Below, in pieces: positions 52,365 to 60,554 of a stretch of DNA of 64,000 nucleotides (position 1 is its first letter; every line of letters starts with the position of its first letter). The notes under the pieces are model-generated. The model searched no databases. It was given only the letters and a program-made list of their open reading frames with translations, and was not told where the DNA came from. A program made the position numbers and the translations under genes. Source of the stretch: Bacillota bacterium (GTDB lineage Bacteria; Bacillota; Clostridia; Lachnospirales; Lachnospiraceae); assembly GCA_029224465.1 (NCBI GenBank), contig JAQXUQ010000021.1, positions 1 to 64,000 of the forward strand. The letters run 5' to 3'.

Positions 52365-53663
52365 TCAATAGAAAATATGTCCGCCGATTGTGTACTTCGG
52401 AGTCACCTCCGGAATCGGTGTACGGAAAAACAGACAGTTCCCGACCGGTGTCTGCCCGCTCATCGCGGCATCGGCTGCCTGATAGCAGGCATCGGTCGCC
52501 TCGTCATTCGCAAGCGCGATTGCAAGTCTTCCTGTCGCGGCCGGTTCAAACTGCCAGGACTGGTAAATCACGCCGGATACCGTGCTTGGAAAGGCTCCCG
52601 ACATCACGCGGTTCATGACGACCGCTCCGACCGCGACCTGTCCCTCATAGGGCTGGTTGCCGGCTTCGCAGTAAATCAGATTGGCAAGAAGATACCGGTC
52701 TCCGTCGGCAAAGGTAATCTGGGAGATATCTCTCCAGACACTCGCGTCGGAAAGTGCCTGCAGTCGTTTTTCCTCCGCCAGCTGCTTCTCCAGCGCGGAA
52801 ATCTGCCGGTTCTGCTCATCCAGCTTCTGCTGGAGGGAATCCGCGACCGCGTTTGCGTCCGCCAGCTGCTGCGTTGTCAGCGAGATGCTGCCGTTCGTCT
52901 GATGAATCAGATCCGACACTTTGTTCTGCTGGTCCTTCTGCTCGCTGTGCAGTCCGACCAGATCCGACTGCTGGGACTCGAGCGATGCCTTCTGCTGCTC
53001 AAGTTCTTCTTTTTTCTCCTCGACCTGCTGCTTCTTCTCGGTGATCTCCTTTGCCAGCTGCCGGTAATTCTCCAGCGTTTTTTTATCATATGCGGAAAGC
53101 TTCTCAATATATTCTTTCCGGCTTAAAAATTCGGAAAGAGATCTGGACTCGATGAGCGTCTGCAGATAATATCTCGATCCCCGTTCATAAATAAACTGGA
53201 CACGCTTTTTCATCGCGGCATACTGATCCGCCATTTTCTTCTGCGCCTCTTCCAGAGACTTCTGCGTCTCATCAAGCGTCTCCTGCGTATCGGCAAGCGA
53301 CTGCTGCGTGCCCGCAATCTCGCCCTGTTTCTTCGTGATCTGATCATCCAGCTCGTTGAGTTTTCCGGTTATCTGCGTCATCTGTGAATTAAAATCCGCA
53401 AGCTGTCCTGTCAGTTCGGAATGCGTATCTTCCAGACTGTCAATTGTGTTCTGGTTGCTGCCGATCGCGTCCTTCGTTTCTGACGCCGCCTTTTTAGCAT
53501 CGTCAAGCTTCTTCTGCGTCTCCTTGATGTCCGCTCTTGCGCGGAGAGGAAAAGACACGGCAAGAAAAGCTGCTCCCAAAAGCGCGCACCCCGAAAGGAG
53601 GCATTTGGAAACGGCTGCTCCGCCTTTATTGTTTTTCACCTGTCCGTCTGTCTTTTTCCCCAT
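52365..53663 (-). CDS. Secreted SleB-domain hydrolase with PcsB-like coiled coil
   Basis: A 432-residue predicted secreted wall hydrolase. A signal peptide (CLLSGCALLGAAFLAVSFPLRARA) is followed by a coiled coil of about 250 residues with the PcsB-type pattern KRVQFIYERGSRYYLQ and SRKEYIEKLSAYD. The C-terminal 110 residues are a SleB/CwlJ-type hydrolase domain (LIYCEAGNQPYEGQVAVGAVVMNRV, with a probable catalytic Glu in YCEAG). SleB domains act on the spore cortex in Bacillus, but this architecture is also found outside sporulation. The coiled coil is closely similar to that of the NlpC/P60 protein at 1740-3128. It lies 27 bases after the dCMP deaminase gene. Confidence 0.88.
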   Translation of the reverse strand: MGKKTDGQVKNNKGGAAVSKCLLSGCALLGAAFLAVSFPLRARADIKETQKKLDDAKKAASETKDAIGSNQNTIDSLEDTHSELTGQLADFNSQMTQITGKLNELDDQITKKQGEIAGTQQSLADTQETLDETQKSLEEAQKKMADQYAAMKKRVQFIYERGSRYYLQTLIESRSLSEFLSRKEYIEKLSAYDKKTLENYRQLAKEITEKKQQVEEKKEELEQQKASLESQQSDLVGLHSEQKDQQNKVSDLIHQTNGSISLTTQQLADANAVADSLQQKLDEQNRQISALEKQLAEEKRLQALSDASVWRDISQITFADGDRYLLANLIYCEAGNQPYEGQVAVGAVVMNRVMSGAFPSTVSGVIYQSWQFEPAATGRLAIALANDEATDACYQAADAAMSGQTPVGNCLFFRTPIPEVTPKYTIGGHIFY

Positions 53664-53690
53664 AAAGAAATCCGCCCCGCCCGGCTTTTC

Positions 53691-54179
53691 CTAAACGTTC
53701 AGCTCAATCTTCCTGCCCGTCCGCTGATACTGATAGTACCTTACCCCTGCCGCATTAAACATCCGCTTGCTTGCGATCGTCGCCTCCGAATCCGCGTACT
53801 TGTCGCTGTCATAAACGACATTCTTGATTCCCGCCTGAATGATTGCCTTTGCGCATTCATTGCACGGAAAAAGAGAGACATATAAAGTCGCGCCCTCCAG
53901 CGAACCGCCGCGGTAATTTAATATCGCGTTCAGTTCACTGTGTGTCACATACGGATATTTGGTCATCAGCTGGTCCGCGCCGTCCCTGTCCCACGGAAAA
54001 ACATCATCGTCGCACCCTTTCGGCAGTCCGTTATATCCCATGGAAAGAATTTTGTGATCGCTGCTGACAATGCAGGAGCCGACCTGTGTGTTCGGATCCT
54101 TCGAGCGCATGCCCGCAAGCTGGGCGACGCCCATGAAATACTCGTCCCAGCTGATATAATCTTTGCGTTTGGATGACAT
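53691..54179 (-). CDS. dCMP deaminase family protein
   Basis: A zinc-dependent deaminase expected to turn dCMP into dUMP for thymidylate synthesis. The ATG at 54179 has GGAGG seven bases upstream, giving 162 residues; the frame opens 21 codons earlier. The zinc and catalytic residues are in VTHSELNAI (His, Glu) and LFPCNECAKAII (two Cys), and the SWDEYFMGVAQLAGMRSKDPNTQVG start is typical of the ComEB/dCMP deaminase group. It lies 105 bases after upp. Confidence 0.92.
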   Translation of the reverse strand: MSSKRKDYISWDEYFMGVAQLAGMRSKDPNTQVGSCIVSSDHKILSMGYNGLPKGCDDDVFPWDRDGADQLMTKYPYVTHSELNAILNYRGGSLEGATLYVSLFPCNECAKAIIQAGIKNVVYDSDKYADSEATIASKRMFNAAGVRYYQYQRTGRKIELNV

Positions 54180-54245
54180 ATTCACCTCCGCGCGAAGCCC
54201 CGGCCGGCTGCAGGGGCCGCCGCAGCATTCCGCGTATTGCAACGA

Positions 54246-54270
54246 AGCCGGCGCCCTGACGGCACCGGCT
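54246..54270 (-). other. Hairpin between upp and the deaminase gene
   Basis: AGCCGGTGCC and GGCGCCGGCT pair with one wobble around a five-base loop on the minus strand. No T-run follows, so it is at most a weak terminator or a processing site. Confidence 0.35.
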
Positions 54271-54284
54271 CCGTACCAGCAGTA

Positions 54285-54914
54285 TTATTTAGTTCCGAAA
54301 ATCCGGTCTCCGGCATCTCCAAGTCCCGGCACAATGTATCCGTTTTCATTCAGATGATCATCGAGAGCACCGATGTAAAGATCCACATCCGGATGCGCCT
54401 GTGTAAATGCCTTCACGCCTTCCGGAGCCGCGATAATGCAGAGAAAATGGATTTTGCGGCAGCCGTGCTGTTTGAGAAGCGCCACGGCATCAACCGATGA
54501 GCCGCCGGTTGCCAGCATCGGATCAACAACAAATACCTCTCTGTCCGCGCAGTCCGCGGGCAGTTTGCAGTAGTATTCCACCGGCTTCAGGGTCTTGGGA
54601 TCTCTGTAAAGGCCGATGTGTCCTACCTTCGCGGCGGGGATCATTTTAAGCATGCCGTCTACCATGCCAAGGCCCGCGCGCAGAATCGGAACAACCGCGA
54701 GCTTCTTGCCTTTGAGCTGCTGTGCGGTCATATGCGCGATCGGCGTGTCAATCTCGACATCTTCCAGCTCAAGATCTCTTGTCGCTTCATAGCATAGCAG
54801 CATGGCGATTTCGCCTACCGTCTCACGGAAGGACTTGGTGCCGGTTGTTCTTCTTCTGATAAAACCAATCTTGTGCTGAATCAGCGGATGATCCATTACT
54901 ACTACTTTAGCCAT
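54285..54914 (-). CDS. upp: Uracil phosphoribosyltransferase
   Basis: Salvages uracil to UMP with PRPP. The 209-residue protein contains [15 protein letters not shown], the PRPP loop [16 protein letters not shown], and the C-terminal [16 protein letters not shown] motif that binds uracil. It follows rpiB by 47 bases. Placement beside the ATP synthase genes is also known in Bacillus. Confidence 0.97.
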   Translation of the reverse strand: MAKVVVMDHPLIQHKIGFIRRRTTGTKSFRETVGEIAMLLCYEATRDLELEDVEIDTPIAHMTAQQLKGKKLAVVPILRAGLGMVDGMLKMIPAAKVGHIGLYRDPKTLKPVEYYCKLPADCADREVFVVDPMLATGGSSVDAVALLKQHGCRKIHFLCIIAAPEGVKAFTQAHPDVDLYIGALDDHLNENGYIVPGLGDAGDRIFGTK

Positions 54915-54961
54915 TGTTTTCTCCTTTTCTCTGCGTTGCCGCCTCCGGCAAGGCTTACCCC

Positions 54962-55399
54962 TTATTCCTCATACTCCGCGATCTTGCGGACGCGGCGCTC
55001 ATGCCTTTCCCCGTGTGAAAACTCTGTAGAAAGGAAAGTGTCCACTATATCCATAGCTGCCGTCTGTCCCGTAATTCCCGCGCCAAGCGCCAGCATGTTC
55101 GCGTTATTATGTTCTCTTGTCAGTCTTGCCTGCGTTACATTCGTGCAGAGACCGCACCGGATGCCGTTTACTTTATTTGCAACAATGCTGACTCCGATAC
55201 CGGTTGTGCAGATCACAATGCCTTTCTCGCACTCGCCGTCCGCGACTGCCTTCGCGGCAGCTCCCGCATAATCAGGATAATCACACGAAGCCTTGCTGTC
55301 CGTACCAAAATCCCTGCATGTGATTCCCTTCTCCTCAAGATGCTTCCTGACAGCTTCCTTCAGGTCAAAGCCGCCGTGATCAGAAGCAATCGCTATCAT
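54962..55399 (-). CDS. rpiB: Ribose-5-phosphate isomerase B
   Basis: Interconverts ribose-5-phosphate and ribulose-5-phosphate. The 145-residue protein starts [17 protein letters not shown] and carries [24 protein letters not shown] and [12 protein letters not shown]; Cys and Thr lead the GIG loop where CGTGIG is usual. It lies 81 bases after tsaC. Its product feeds PRPP synthesis. Confidence 0.93.
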   Translation of the reverse strand: MIAIASDHGGFDLKEAVRKHLEEKGITCRDFGTDSKASCDYPDYAGAAAKAVADGECEKGIVICTTGIGVSIVANKVNGIRCGLCTNVTQARLTREHNNANMLALGAGITGQTAAMDIVDTFLSTEFSHGERHERRVRKIAEYEE

Positions 55400-55480
55400 A
55401 CCTTATCCTCCATGTCTTCGTACATCTGTCCGCGGTTCTCTTGTTCCTTCCGGAATTTTCCAAAAGATCCCGCTTTGCTG

Positions 55481-56530
55481 TCACAGCCGGACGATCTGCT
55501 GTCCTGCCGCTTTCTTCAGCCGGTTCATGATTGCCATGCCGATGCCATCACTATCGAACGACTCCGAATACATGACCGTCACATTTTCATCATCAAATTC
55601 GCGAAGGACATGAAACAGCTCATGTGCGACCGTCTCTTCGTCCTTTCTTGTTCCGACGCTTTTGACTGTATCCGCGTTGTATCTGTCCTTCGTTTCATCC
55701 GTGCAGATAACGCCGGTCTTTTCTCCGCGCGCGCGCGCCTGCGCGGTCATTTCATTGATATAGTTTACAACTTTTTCCCGCTCTCCTTCAACTATCGTAA
55801 GATCCCCTTTGGGCGCGTAATGCCTGTATTTCATTCCGGGCGCTTTCGGAACCTCTTTCGATGAAGGATCAATAATCGTATGGTCGACATCAACGCCGCC
55901 GACGACGCTCTCAAACATCTCCTTCGTAATATATCCTGGGCGCAGGATGGTCGGCTTTTTATCTGTCAGATCGATAATACTGGATTCCAAGCCGATACCG
56001 ACCTGTCCGCCATCAATAATCATATCAACGCGCCCGTCCAGATCCTCCCGGCAGTACTGCGCCATTGTGGGTGAGGGCCTTCCGGAACGGTTTGCCGATG
56101 GCGCCGCTATAAAACCGCCGCCGGCTTCAATCAGGGCTTTCGCAATTTTATTGCTGGGAAAGCGCACAGCGACTGTTTCCAGGCCGCCGGTTGTTTCATA
56201 TGGCACCCTGCTGCTCTTGTAAAAGATCATCGTCATCGGCCCCGGCCAGAAAGCGTCCGCAAGCCTCCGTGCTTCCTCCGGCACCGCACGTACGATCTCA
56301 TACAGATCCTCTATTCTGCAGATATGGACAATCAGCGGGTTGTCCGACGGCCGGCCTTTGGCCGCGTATATTTTCATGGAAGACTGCGGGTTCAGCGCGT
56401 CTCCGCCAAGCCCGTATACCGTTTCCGTGGGGAATGCCACCAGGCCGCCTTCCTGTATAATGCGGCCGGCTTTTTCGATCGCCTTCAGGTCTATGGCATC
56501 CTCGGTCATGGATACATATTCTGTTTTCAA
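55481..56530 (-). CDS. tsaC: L-threonylcarbamoyladenylate synthase (Sua5/YwlC type)
   Basis: Makes threonylcarbamoyl-AMP for the t6A modification of ANN-decoding tRNAs. At about 349 residues it is the long Sua5 form. The YrdC domain shows GGLVAFPTETVYGLGGDA, KGRPSDNPLIVHI and APSANRSGRPSPT, and a Sua5 C-terminal domain follows with GMKYRHYAPKGDL at the junction. A TTG start at 56530 is spaced well from GAGG; a GTG two codons earlier is the alternative. It follows the GH18 gene by about 55 bases. Confidence 0.93.
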   Translation of the reverse strand: MKTEYVSMTEDAIDLKAIEKAGRIIQEGGLVAFPTETVYGLGGDALNPQSSMKIYAAKGRPSDNPLIVHICRIEDLYEIVRAVPEEARRLADAFWPGPMTMIFYKSSRVPYETTGGLETVAVRFPSNKIAKALIEAGGGFIAAPSANRSGRPSPTMAQYCREDLDGRVDMIIDGGQVGIGLESSIIDLTDKKPTILRPGYITKEMFESVVGGVDVDHTIIDPSSKEVPKAPGMKYRHYAPKGDLTIVEGEREKVVNYINEMTAQARARGEKTGVICTDETKDRYNADTVKSVGTRKDEETVAHELFHVLREFDDENVTVMYSESFDSDGIGMAIMNRLKKAAGQQIVRL

Positions 56531-56586
56531 AATCACTGCCTCTGCATACTCCTGTGTACCTGCCGCCGTTTCCGGCGCGGCAGATA

Positions 56587-58605
56587 TTATTCCTGATTCA
56601 TATAATTGCTGATGACATCCCAGACATCGGCTGTTTCAAACTGCAGCCGCCATTCGGCGACGCCTGCCAGCTTGTTCGCCGTCATGACATCCAGCTTCTG
56701 CTTGATGGACTGGGAATCTTCCACCCAGATCTGAATCAGTTTATCACCTTCCGTCGTTTCCGCATAGTTCTGGCCAGCCTCCGCGTTCCAGTTTACGCTC
56801 ATATTGTGCTCGGAAATGAAATTCTGAATATCCTGCATGCCATAGGCTTCGGAAGTCACCTTTCCGTTTTCCGTGTACCAGATTCTCGAGTAGAACGGAA
56901 TCGCGTTGATCAGCTTCTGCGCCGGCACCTTTTTCAGCGCCATCGTGATTCCTTCGGTCACATAGCCGATTGACGCAACGCTGCCGGCCTCCTGACTTCC
57001 CTGGTAGTGTTCGTCGTATCCCATGATAACCACATAATCCGCGAAAACGCCCTGTTCCTTGATATCATAAAAGCTGTTGAAATCATAAGCCGGATAATCG
57101 TCCACCGACAACGTCAGGTTGTTTGCGCGGCAGGCAATGGACAGCTCGCGGATAAACTCGATGTAATCCTGCCCGTAGGACTGATCGATCATTTCAAAAT
57201 CGACATTGATTCCGTCAATACCGTAAGTTGTTGCTTCGCTGATTACCTGCTCGATCAGGTGCGTTCTCGAATCCAGCGTTGCAAGAAACTTCGAGCGGTC
57301 CTGCAGATCCGTGGAATTGAAGTTATCCACAACCGCCCAGACCTGCGCGCCCATCTGGTGGACCTGATCCACGTAGCTCTGCTGCGCGGCGCTGGTAATA
57401 TCTCCATTGTCGCTTGTAATCCAGAACCATGTCGGCGCGACGACATTGACATCCTTCGTCGGCGCCATATAGGACTGCAGCGTTACATTTCCCTGCGATC
57501 CCCAGACTGCATGAAAAGCCATATTAACCTTTTTGCCGAGCATCCTGGATTTATATTCCGGCTCCTTGTAGTCCGTCACAGCCTGCGGCGTCTCTTTGGT
57601 CTCTCCGGACAGGCGTTTGTTTTCCACATAGCCGATGATCGCGTCTTCGGATTTCACCTTGGACCAGTTGTCCATCTTCTCGAGGATTGTAACTTTGGCT
57701 CCCTTGGGCACTTCTTCCATGACGTCGCTCTTGATGCCGCCGCTCGTCCGGATCTGTGTGTCTTTGTTCACTGTCGCCACCGTCCGCTCATCAAAGGCAT
57801 TGTCAAGCTGCAGGCGGTTCGGGTCTGTAAAGGCCTGATAAGAGAAGTTCGTGTATTGTTTTACAAAATCCAGCGCAAGATAAACAGTATCTCCCTCTTT
57901 TCTGGCAGGCATGTAGTCGAGTGTCTGCTGTTCCTGTCCGACGCTGATCTGTGTTGTTCCAGGAATCGTGGAAACCACCTTGTCCGGCAGCGCATACAGA
58001 ATAATGCCTGTTGTGTCATCATTATTCTGTTTGCCGTAATAAAAGCGGTCGTTCAGATTCTTCTTGACATCCGCAAGCGCCATATAGTACTTGCCGTCCA
58101 GAAGCCTTGCGCGCACATCAGAATATTGATTTCCCCATACGATTGCCACATCCGTATCGCCGGTAATGCCGTACTCGCTTGCAAGATCCGCCTTCTTTTT
58201 GGAATAGGAATACTTGTCAAGTACCAGCTTCACGCCGAACGCGCCGCATAAAATGACAATCATCAGGATCACGAGCAGTACCGGTGTTCCTTTTGAACCG
58301 CCGGATCTCCCCCTGCGTGTTCCCGTGGAAGCACTGCCGTTTCTGCGGGAAGGTGCGGATTTGCGCCGCGTATCCTGCATTCGCGCATTCCTGTTTACGG
58401 TCTTTCTCTGCGCCGTTCCTCTCTTTGCCGCATCTTTTCCGCCGCCGCGCGATCCGTTTCTGCCGGCCCGGCTTCCGCTTTTTCTGTCATCATAGTCATC
58501 AAAATCATCATACGCATCGTAAGGTGTATCATAATCTTCGACCGGTTCAAATTCGTCGAAGTAATCATCCTCAAACTGGTAGGTTCTTCTGCCGTTTCCG
58601 CTCAT
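56587..58605 (-). CDS. Membrane-anchored GH18 family protein with SH3 domain
   Basis: A predicted cell-surface glycosidase or glycan-binding protein of 672 residues. The ATG at 58605 follows AAAGGAAGTCAG; the open frame reaches 91 codons further without support. The first 110 residues are cytoplasmic, with a very acidic Tyr/Asp stretch followed by an Arg/Gly/Ser-rich one, then a membrane helix (VLLVILMIVILCGAFGV). Outside are a copper-amine-oxidase-N-like region, a bacterial SH3 domain (about 300-350) and a GH18 barrel. The GH18 signature YGIDGINVDFEM includes the catalytic Glu. The closest functional analogues are SleL/YaaH-type enzymes that cut glucosamine-containing glycans. Confidence 0.88.
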   Translation of the reverse strand: MSGNGRRTYQFEDDYFDEFEPVEDYDTPYDAYDDFDDYDDRKSGSRAGRNGSRGGGKDAAKRGTAQRKTVNRNARMQDTRRKSAPSRRNGSASTGTRRGRSGGSKGTPVLLVILMIVILCGAFGVKLVLDKYSYSKKKADLASEYGITGDTDVAIVWGNQYSDVRARLLDGKYYMALADVKKNLNDRFYYGKQNNDDTTGIILYALPDKVVSTIPGTTQISVGQEQQTLDYMPARKEGDTVYLALDFVKQYTNFSYQAFTDPNRLQLDNAFDERTVATVNKDTQIRTSGGIKSDVMEEVPKGAKVTILEKMDNWSKVKSEDAIIGYVENKRLSGETKETPQAVTDYKEPEYKSRMLGKKVNMAFHAVWGSQGNVTLQSYMAPTKDVNVVAPTWFWITSDNGDITSAAQQSYVDQVHQMGAQVWAVVDNFNSTDLQDRSKFLATLDSRTHLIEQVISEATTYGIDGINVDFEMIDQSYGQDYIEFIRELSIACRANNLTLSVDDYPAYDFNSFYDIKEQGVFADYVVIMGYDEHYQGSQEAGSVASIGYVTEGITMALKKVPAQKLINAIPFYSRIWYTENGKVTSEAYGMQDIQNFISEHNMSVNWNAEAGQNYAETTEGDKLIQIWVEDSQSIKQKLDVMTANKLAGVAEWRLQFETADVWDVISNYMNQE

Positions 58606-58645
58606 CTGACTTCCTTTCCATACCCGTGTCCCGGGTCTGCAAGTA

Positions 58646-58654
58646 ATTATAGCA
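58646..58654 (-). promoter_or_regulatory. Extended -10 for the GH18 gene and downstream genes
   Basis: TGCTATAAT on the minus strand lies about 40 bases upstream of the GH18 start. The -35 (TGACGC) is weak. It probably drives GH18-tsaC-rpiB-upp. Confidence 0.55.
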
Positions 58655-59393
58655 GAATGCCGTGTACGCGTCATTGAAAAATCAGAGCGGCCGCCGGCGC
58701 CGGAACAGCATGCAGAATGCGGCAGAGGCATATGATTCTTCTTTCTCTTTGCGGAGACAGCGGGGCCCCCTGATTTGCTATTATTAATGAAGAAACACAT
58801 GTCCTGCCGTATCCTTTCAGACGCGCGGCCATATCCTTGCTGGCCGGCAGCAGAAATGGTATATAAGATATGAAACAAGATACCGCTTTTCGCGGCACAG
58901 AACTGCTGACTTGCCGAGGGACCGGAAGGTTCATTCCGTGGGGACCGTATCCTTGCATCGGCGCGTCCTGCCGGGACATAAAATAGGTCGTTTTGTACTG
59001 CAGCAGCAATTTGCGGAAAACCTGTTCTAAATCGGCCGGACCCGGCCTTGATACGGCTATTGCCGTCATCAGATGTGATTCAAGAAATGAATCAGACAGG
59101 TATGCAGATCATCACCTCCCTACGACACCGGATTTTTCATGTCGTCGGCAGTTACCATCATACCACCTGTGAAACTGCGGAAAAGGCCGGCGGCAGATTA
59201 TCGGCATGTTTTTTCATTTGCGCAAAAACTGCAGAATACCGCCGTACGTTTTTTGTATGATTTTTCTATGTCAGCCTCCGTATATGTCGTGTATCGGAAG
59301 CATATCATGCAATTATTCACAAGTTGCTGCAAAACAGCACGGAAACTCCTCTGAAAGAGCGCTTAAACTTTTATAAAGAATCCGCCGCCGCGG

Positions 59394-59422
59394 TTGACGC
59401 TCCGCGGATCCGGGAGTAAAAC
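59394..59422 (+). promoter_or_regulatory. Promoter for mecA
   Basis: TTGACG (59394-59399) and TAAAAC (59417-59422) are 17 bases apart. The -35 sits between two CCGCGG copies (59388-59393 and 59402-59407). Confidence 0.5.
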
Positions 59423-59429
59423 TAAATGA

Positions 59430-59461
59430 ACCGGCATAGTCCGAAATTGTAATTCGCCGGT
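59430..59461 (+). promoter_or_regulatory. 5' leader hairpin of mecA
   Basis: ACCGGC and GCCGGT close a hairpin with inner GAA/TTC pairing. It begins about where transcription from the promoter at 59394 should start and ends 15 bases before the GGAGGAGG ribosome binding region. Confidence 0.45.
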
Positions 59462-59487
59462 AACGTTAAGGGGAGGAGGTGCCCTGA

Positions 59488-60240
59488 ATGAAGATCGAAA
59501 AAATAAATGATAACCAGATCCGCTGCACGCTGACCAGCGAGGATCTCGCGCAAAGGCAGCTCCGGCTCAGTGAGCTCGCCTACGGAACCGACAAGGCAAG
59601 GGCCCTGTTCCGCGATCTGATGCAGCAGGCAGCTGCGAAATACGGTTTCTTTACCGAGAATATGCCGCTCATGATTGAAGCGGTTCCCACATCTTCCGAC
59701 AGCATTGTGCTGGTTGTCACGAAGGTCGAAAATCCTGAAGAGCTTGACACCCGCTTTGCAAGCTTTGCTCCCGGCGTGCAGGCAGTTCCGGGAGAAGGCG
59801 CAGACGAACCGAACGCTTTTGAACAGCTGATCAATACGATCAGCAAGGCCGCGGAGGGTGCGCAGGGCGCTGATACGCCGGCCGCCGCAGGCAAAGCGCT
59901 GCGGCAGAACGCGCAGCAGATCAATGAACTGCGGAATTATCTGATGCTCAACCGCCTGTATGCTTTTTCATCGATGAATGATGTGATCGAAGCCGCGAGG
60001 GCTTCGGGCGGCACTTATACAGATGAGAGCACGCTTGTCCTGGATGAGGCGGACGGCACCTATTATCTCATGCTCTCCATGCCGACGATGGAAGAAGTCA
60101 GTCTGCAGCAGAGCGCTCTCGCGGCGCTCTCCGAATTCGGTACGCAGCTTCCCGCGACCGACGGCAGGCGCAGACACCTGTCCGAACACTGCCGTGTACT
60201 GCTTGAAGGGAATGCTCTGGGCAGGTTGTGCGCACTGTAA
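59488..60240 (+). CDS. mecA: Adaptor protein MecA
   Basis: MecA delivers selected proteins to the ClpCP protease in Bacillota. The 250-residue protein begins MKIEKINDNQIRCTLTSEDL, the conserved N-terminal target-binding start, and shows the DLMQQAAAKYGFF stretch. The C-terminal ClpC-binding domain includes LYAFSSMNDVIEAA and TYYLMLSMP. The length is normal, with an Ala/Gly-rich linker at about 120-145. The ATG follows GGGGAGGAGGTGCCCTGA. Its targets here are unknown. Confidence 0.92.
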   Translation: MKIEKINDNQIRCTLTSEDLAQRQLRLSELAYGTDKARALFRDLMQQAAAKYGFFTENMPLMIEAVPTSSDSIVLVVTKVENPEELDTRFASFAPGVQAVPGEGADEPNAFEQLINTISKAAEGAQGADTPAAAGKALRQNAQQINELRNYLMLNRLYAFSSMNDVIEAARASGGTYTDESTLVLDEADGTYYLMLSMPTMEEVSLQQSALAALSEFGTQLPATDGRRRHLSEHCRVLLEGNALGRLCAL

Positions 60241-60554
60241 ACCGCGCTCTTTACTGTTTTGACATCATTTATATCTCATCCCCTTTTTCGTGCCTTCCGC
60301 GCGGAAAAGAGGTTTCTTTTCACTTATGGAAAACTCTTTCACAAAATTATCTGTCATTTTATATTAGTTTTATAAGTATTGTGAACTATCCACCAAAACA
60401 TATCCATGTGTTATATGCCAATTGGCTATTTTAACGGTCCAAACATTGCATTTTAAGGTCCTCAATGGTACTATCTGTATGATAGATTCGTTGTGCGGGA
60501 TGCATTTTGCCGTGCCCCCTCGCAACATCAAATAAAACAGGAGGACAAACTACT
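60241..60554 (+). promoter_or_regulatory. Leader and control region of nifJ
   Basis: This 314-base AT-rich region contains a promoter, TTGCAT (60446-60451) and TACTAT (60469-60474), spaced by 17 bases with a TGG extension. A perfect palindrome GCCAATTGGC lies at 60417-60426, and inverted TTCACAA/TTGTGAA half-sites lie at 60338-60344 and 60379-60385. TTCCGCGCGGAA (60295-60306) is a short palindrome after mecA. The half-sites resemble those of the redox regulator Rex but are arranged outward. Confidence 0.5.

Larger units (their letters stand above)
58606..59487. other. 882-base divergent gap without a convincing gene
   Basis: The gap lies between the GH18 gene (minus) and mecA (plus). Open frames of up to 132 codons lack ribosome binding sites. 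Three imperfect copies of CCRTATCCTT lie at 58807, 58829 and 58945, and a small hairpin TGATTCA/TGAATCA at 59076-59094. The promoters at each end are listed separately. It may hold a small RNA, micro-ORFs or the remains of a gene. Confidence 0.4.

Noticed and set aside
57323-57331. A further perfect DnaA box TTATCCACA
   Set aside because: It is a lone copy inside the GH18 coding region, so it is likely chance, unlike the five-box cluster at 38987-39090.
58671-59069. 132-codon minus-strand frame in the gap before mecA
   Set aside because: There is no ribosome site, and the composition is unlike the neighbours and reads as translated non-coding DNA.
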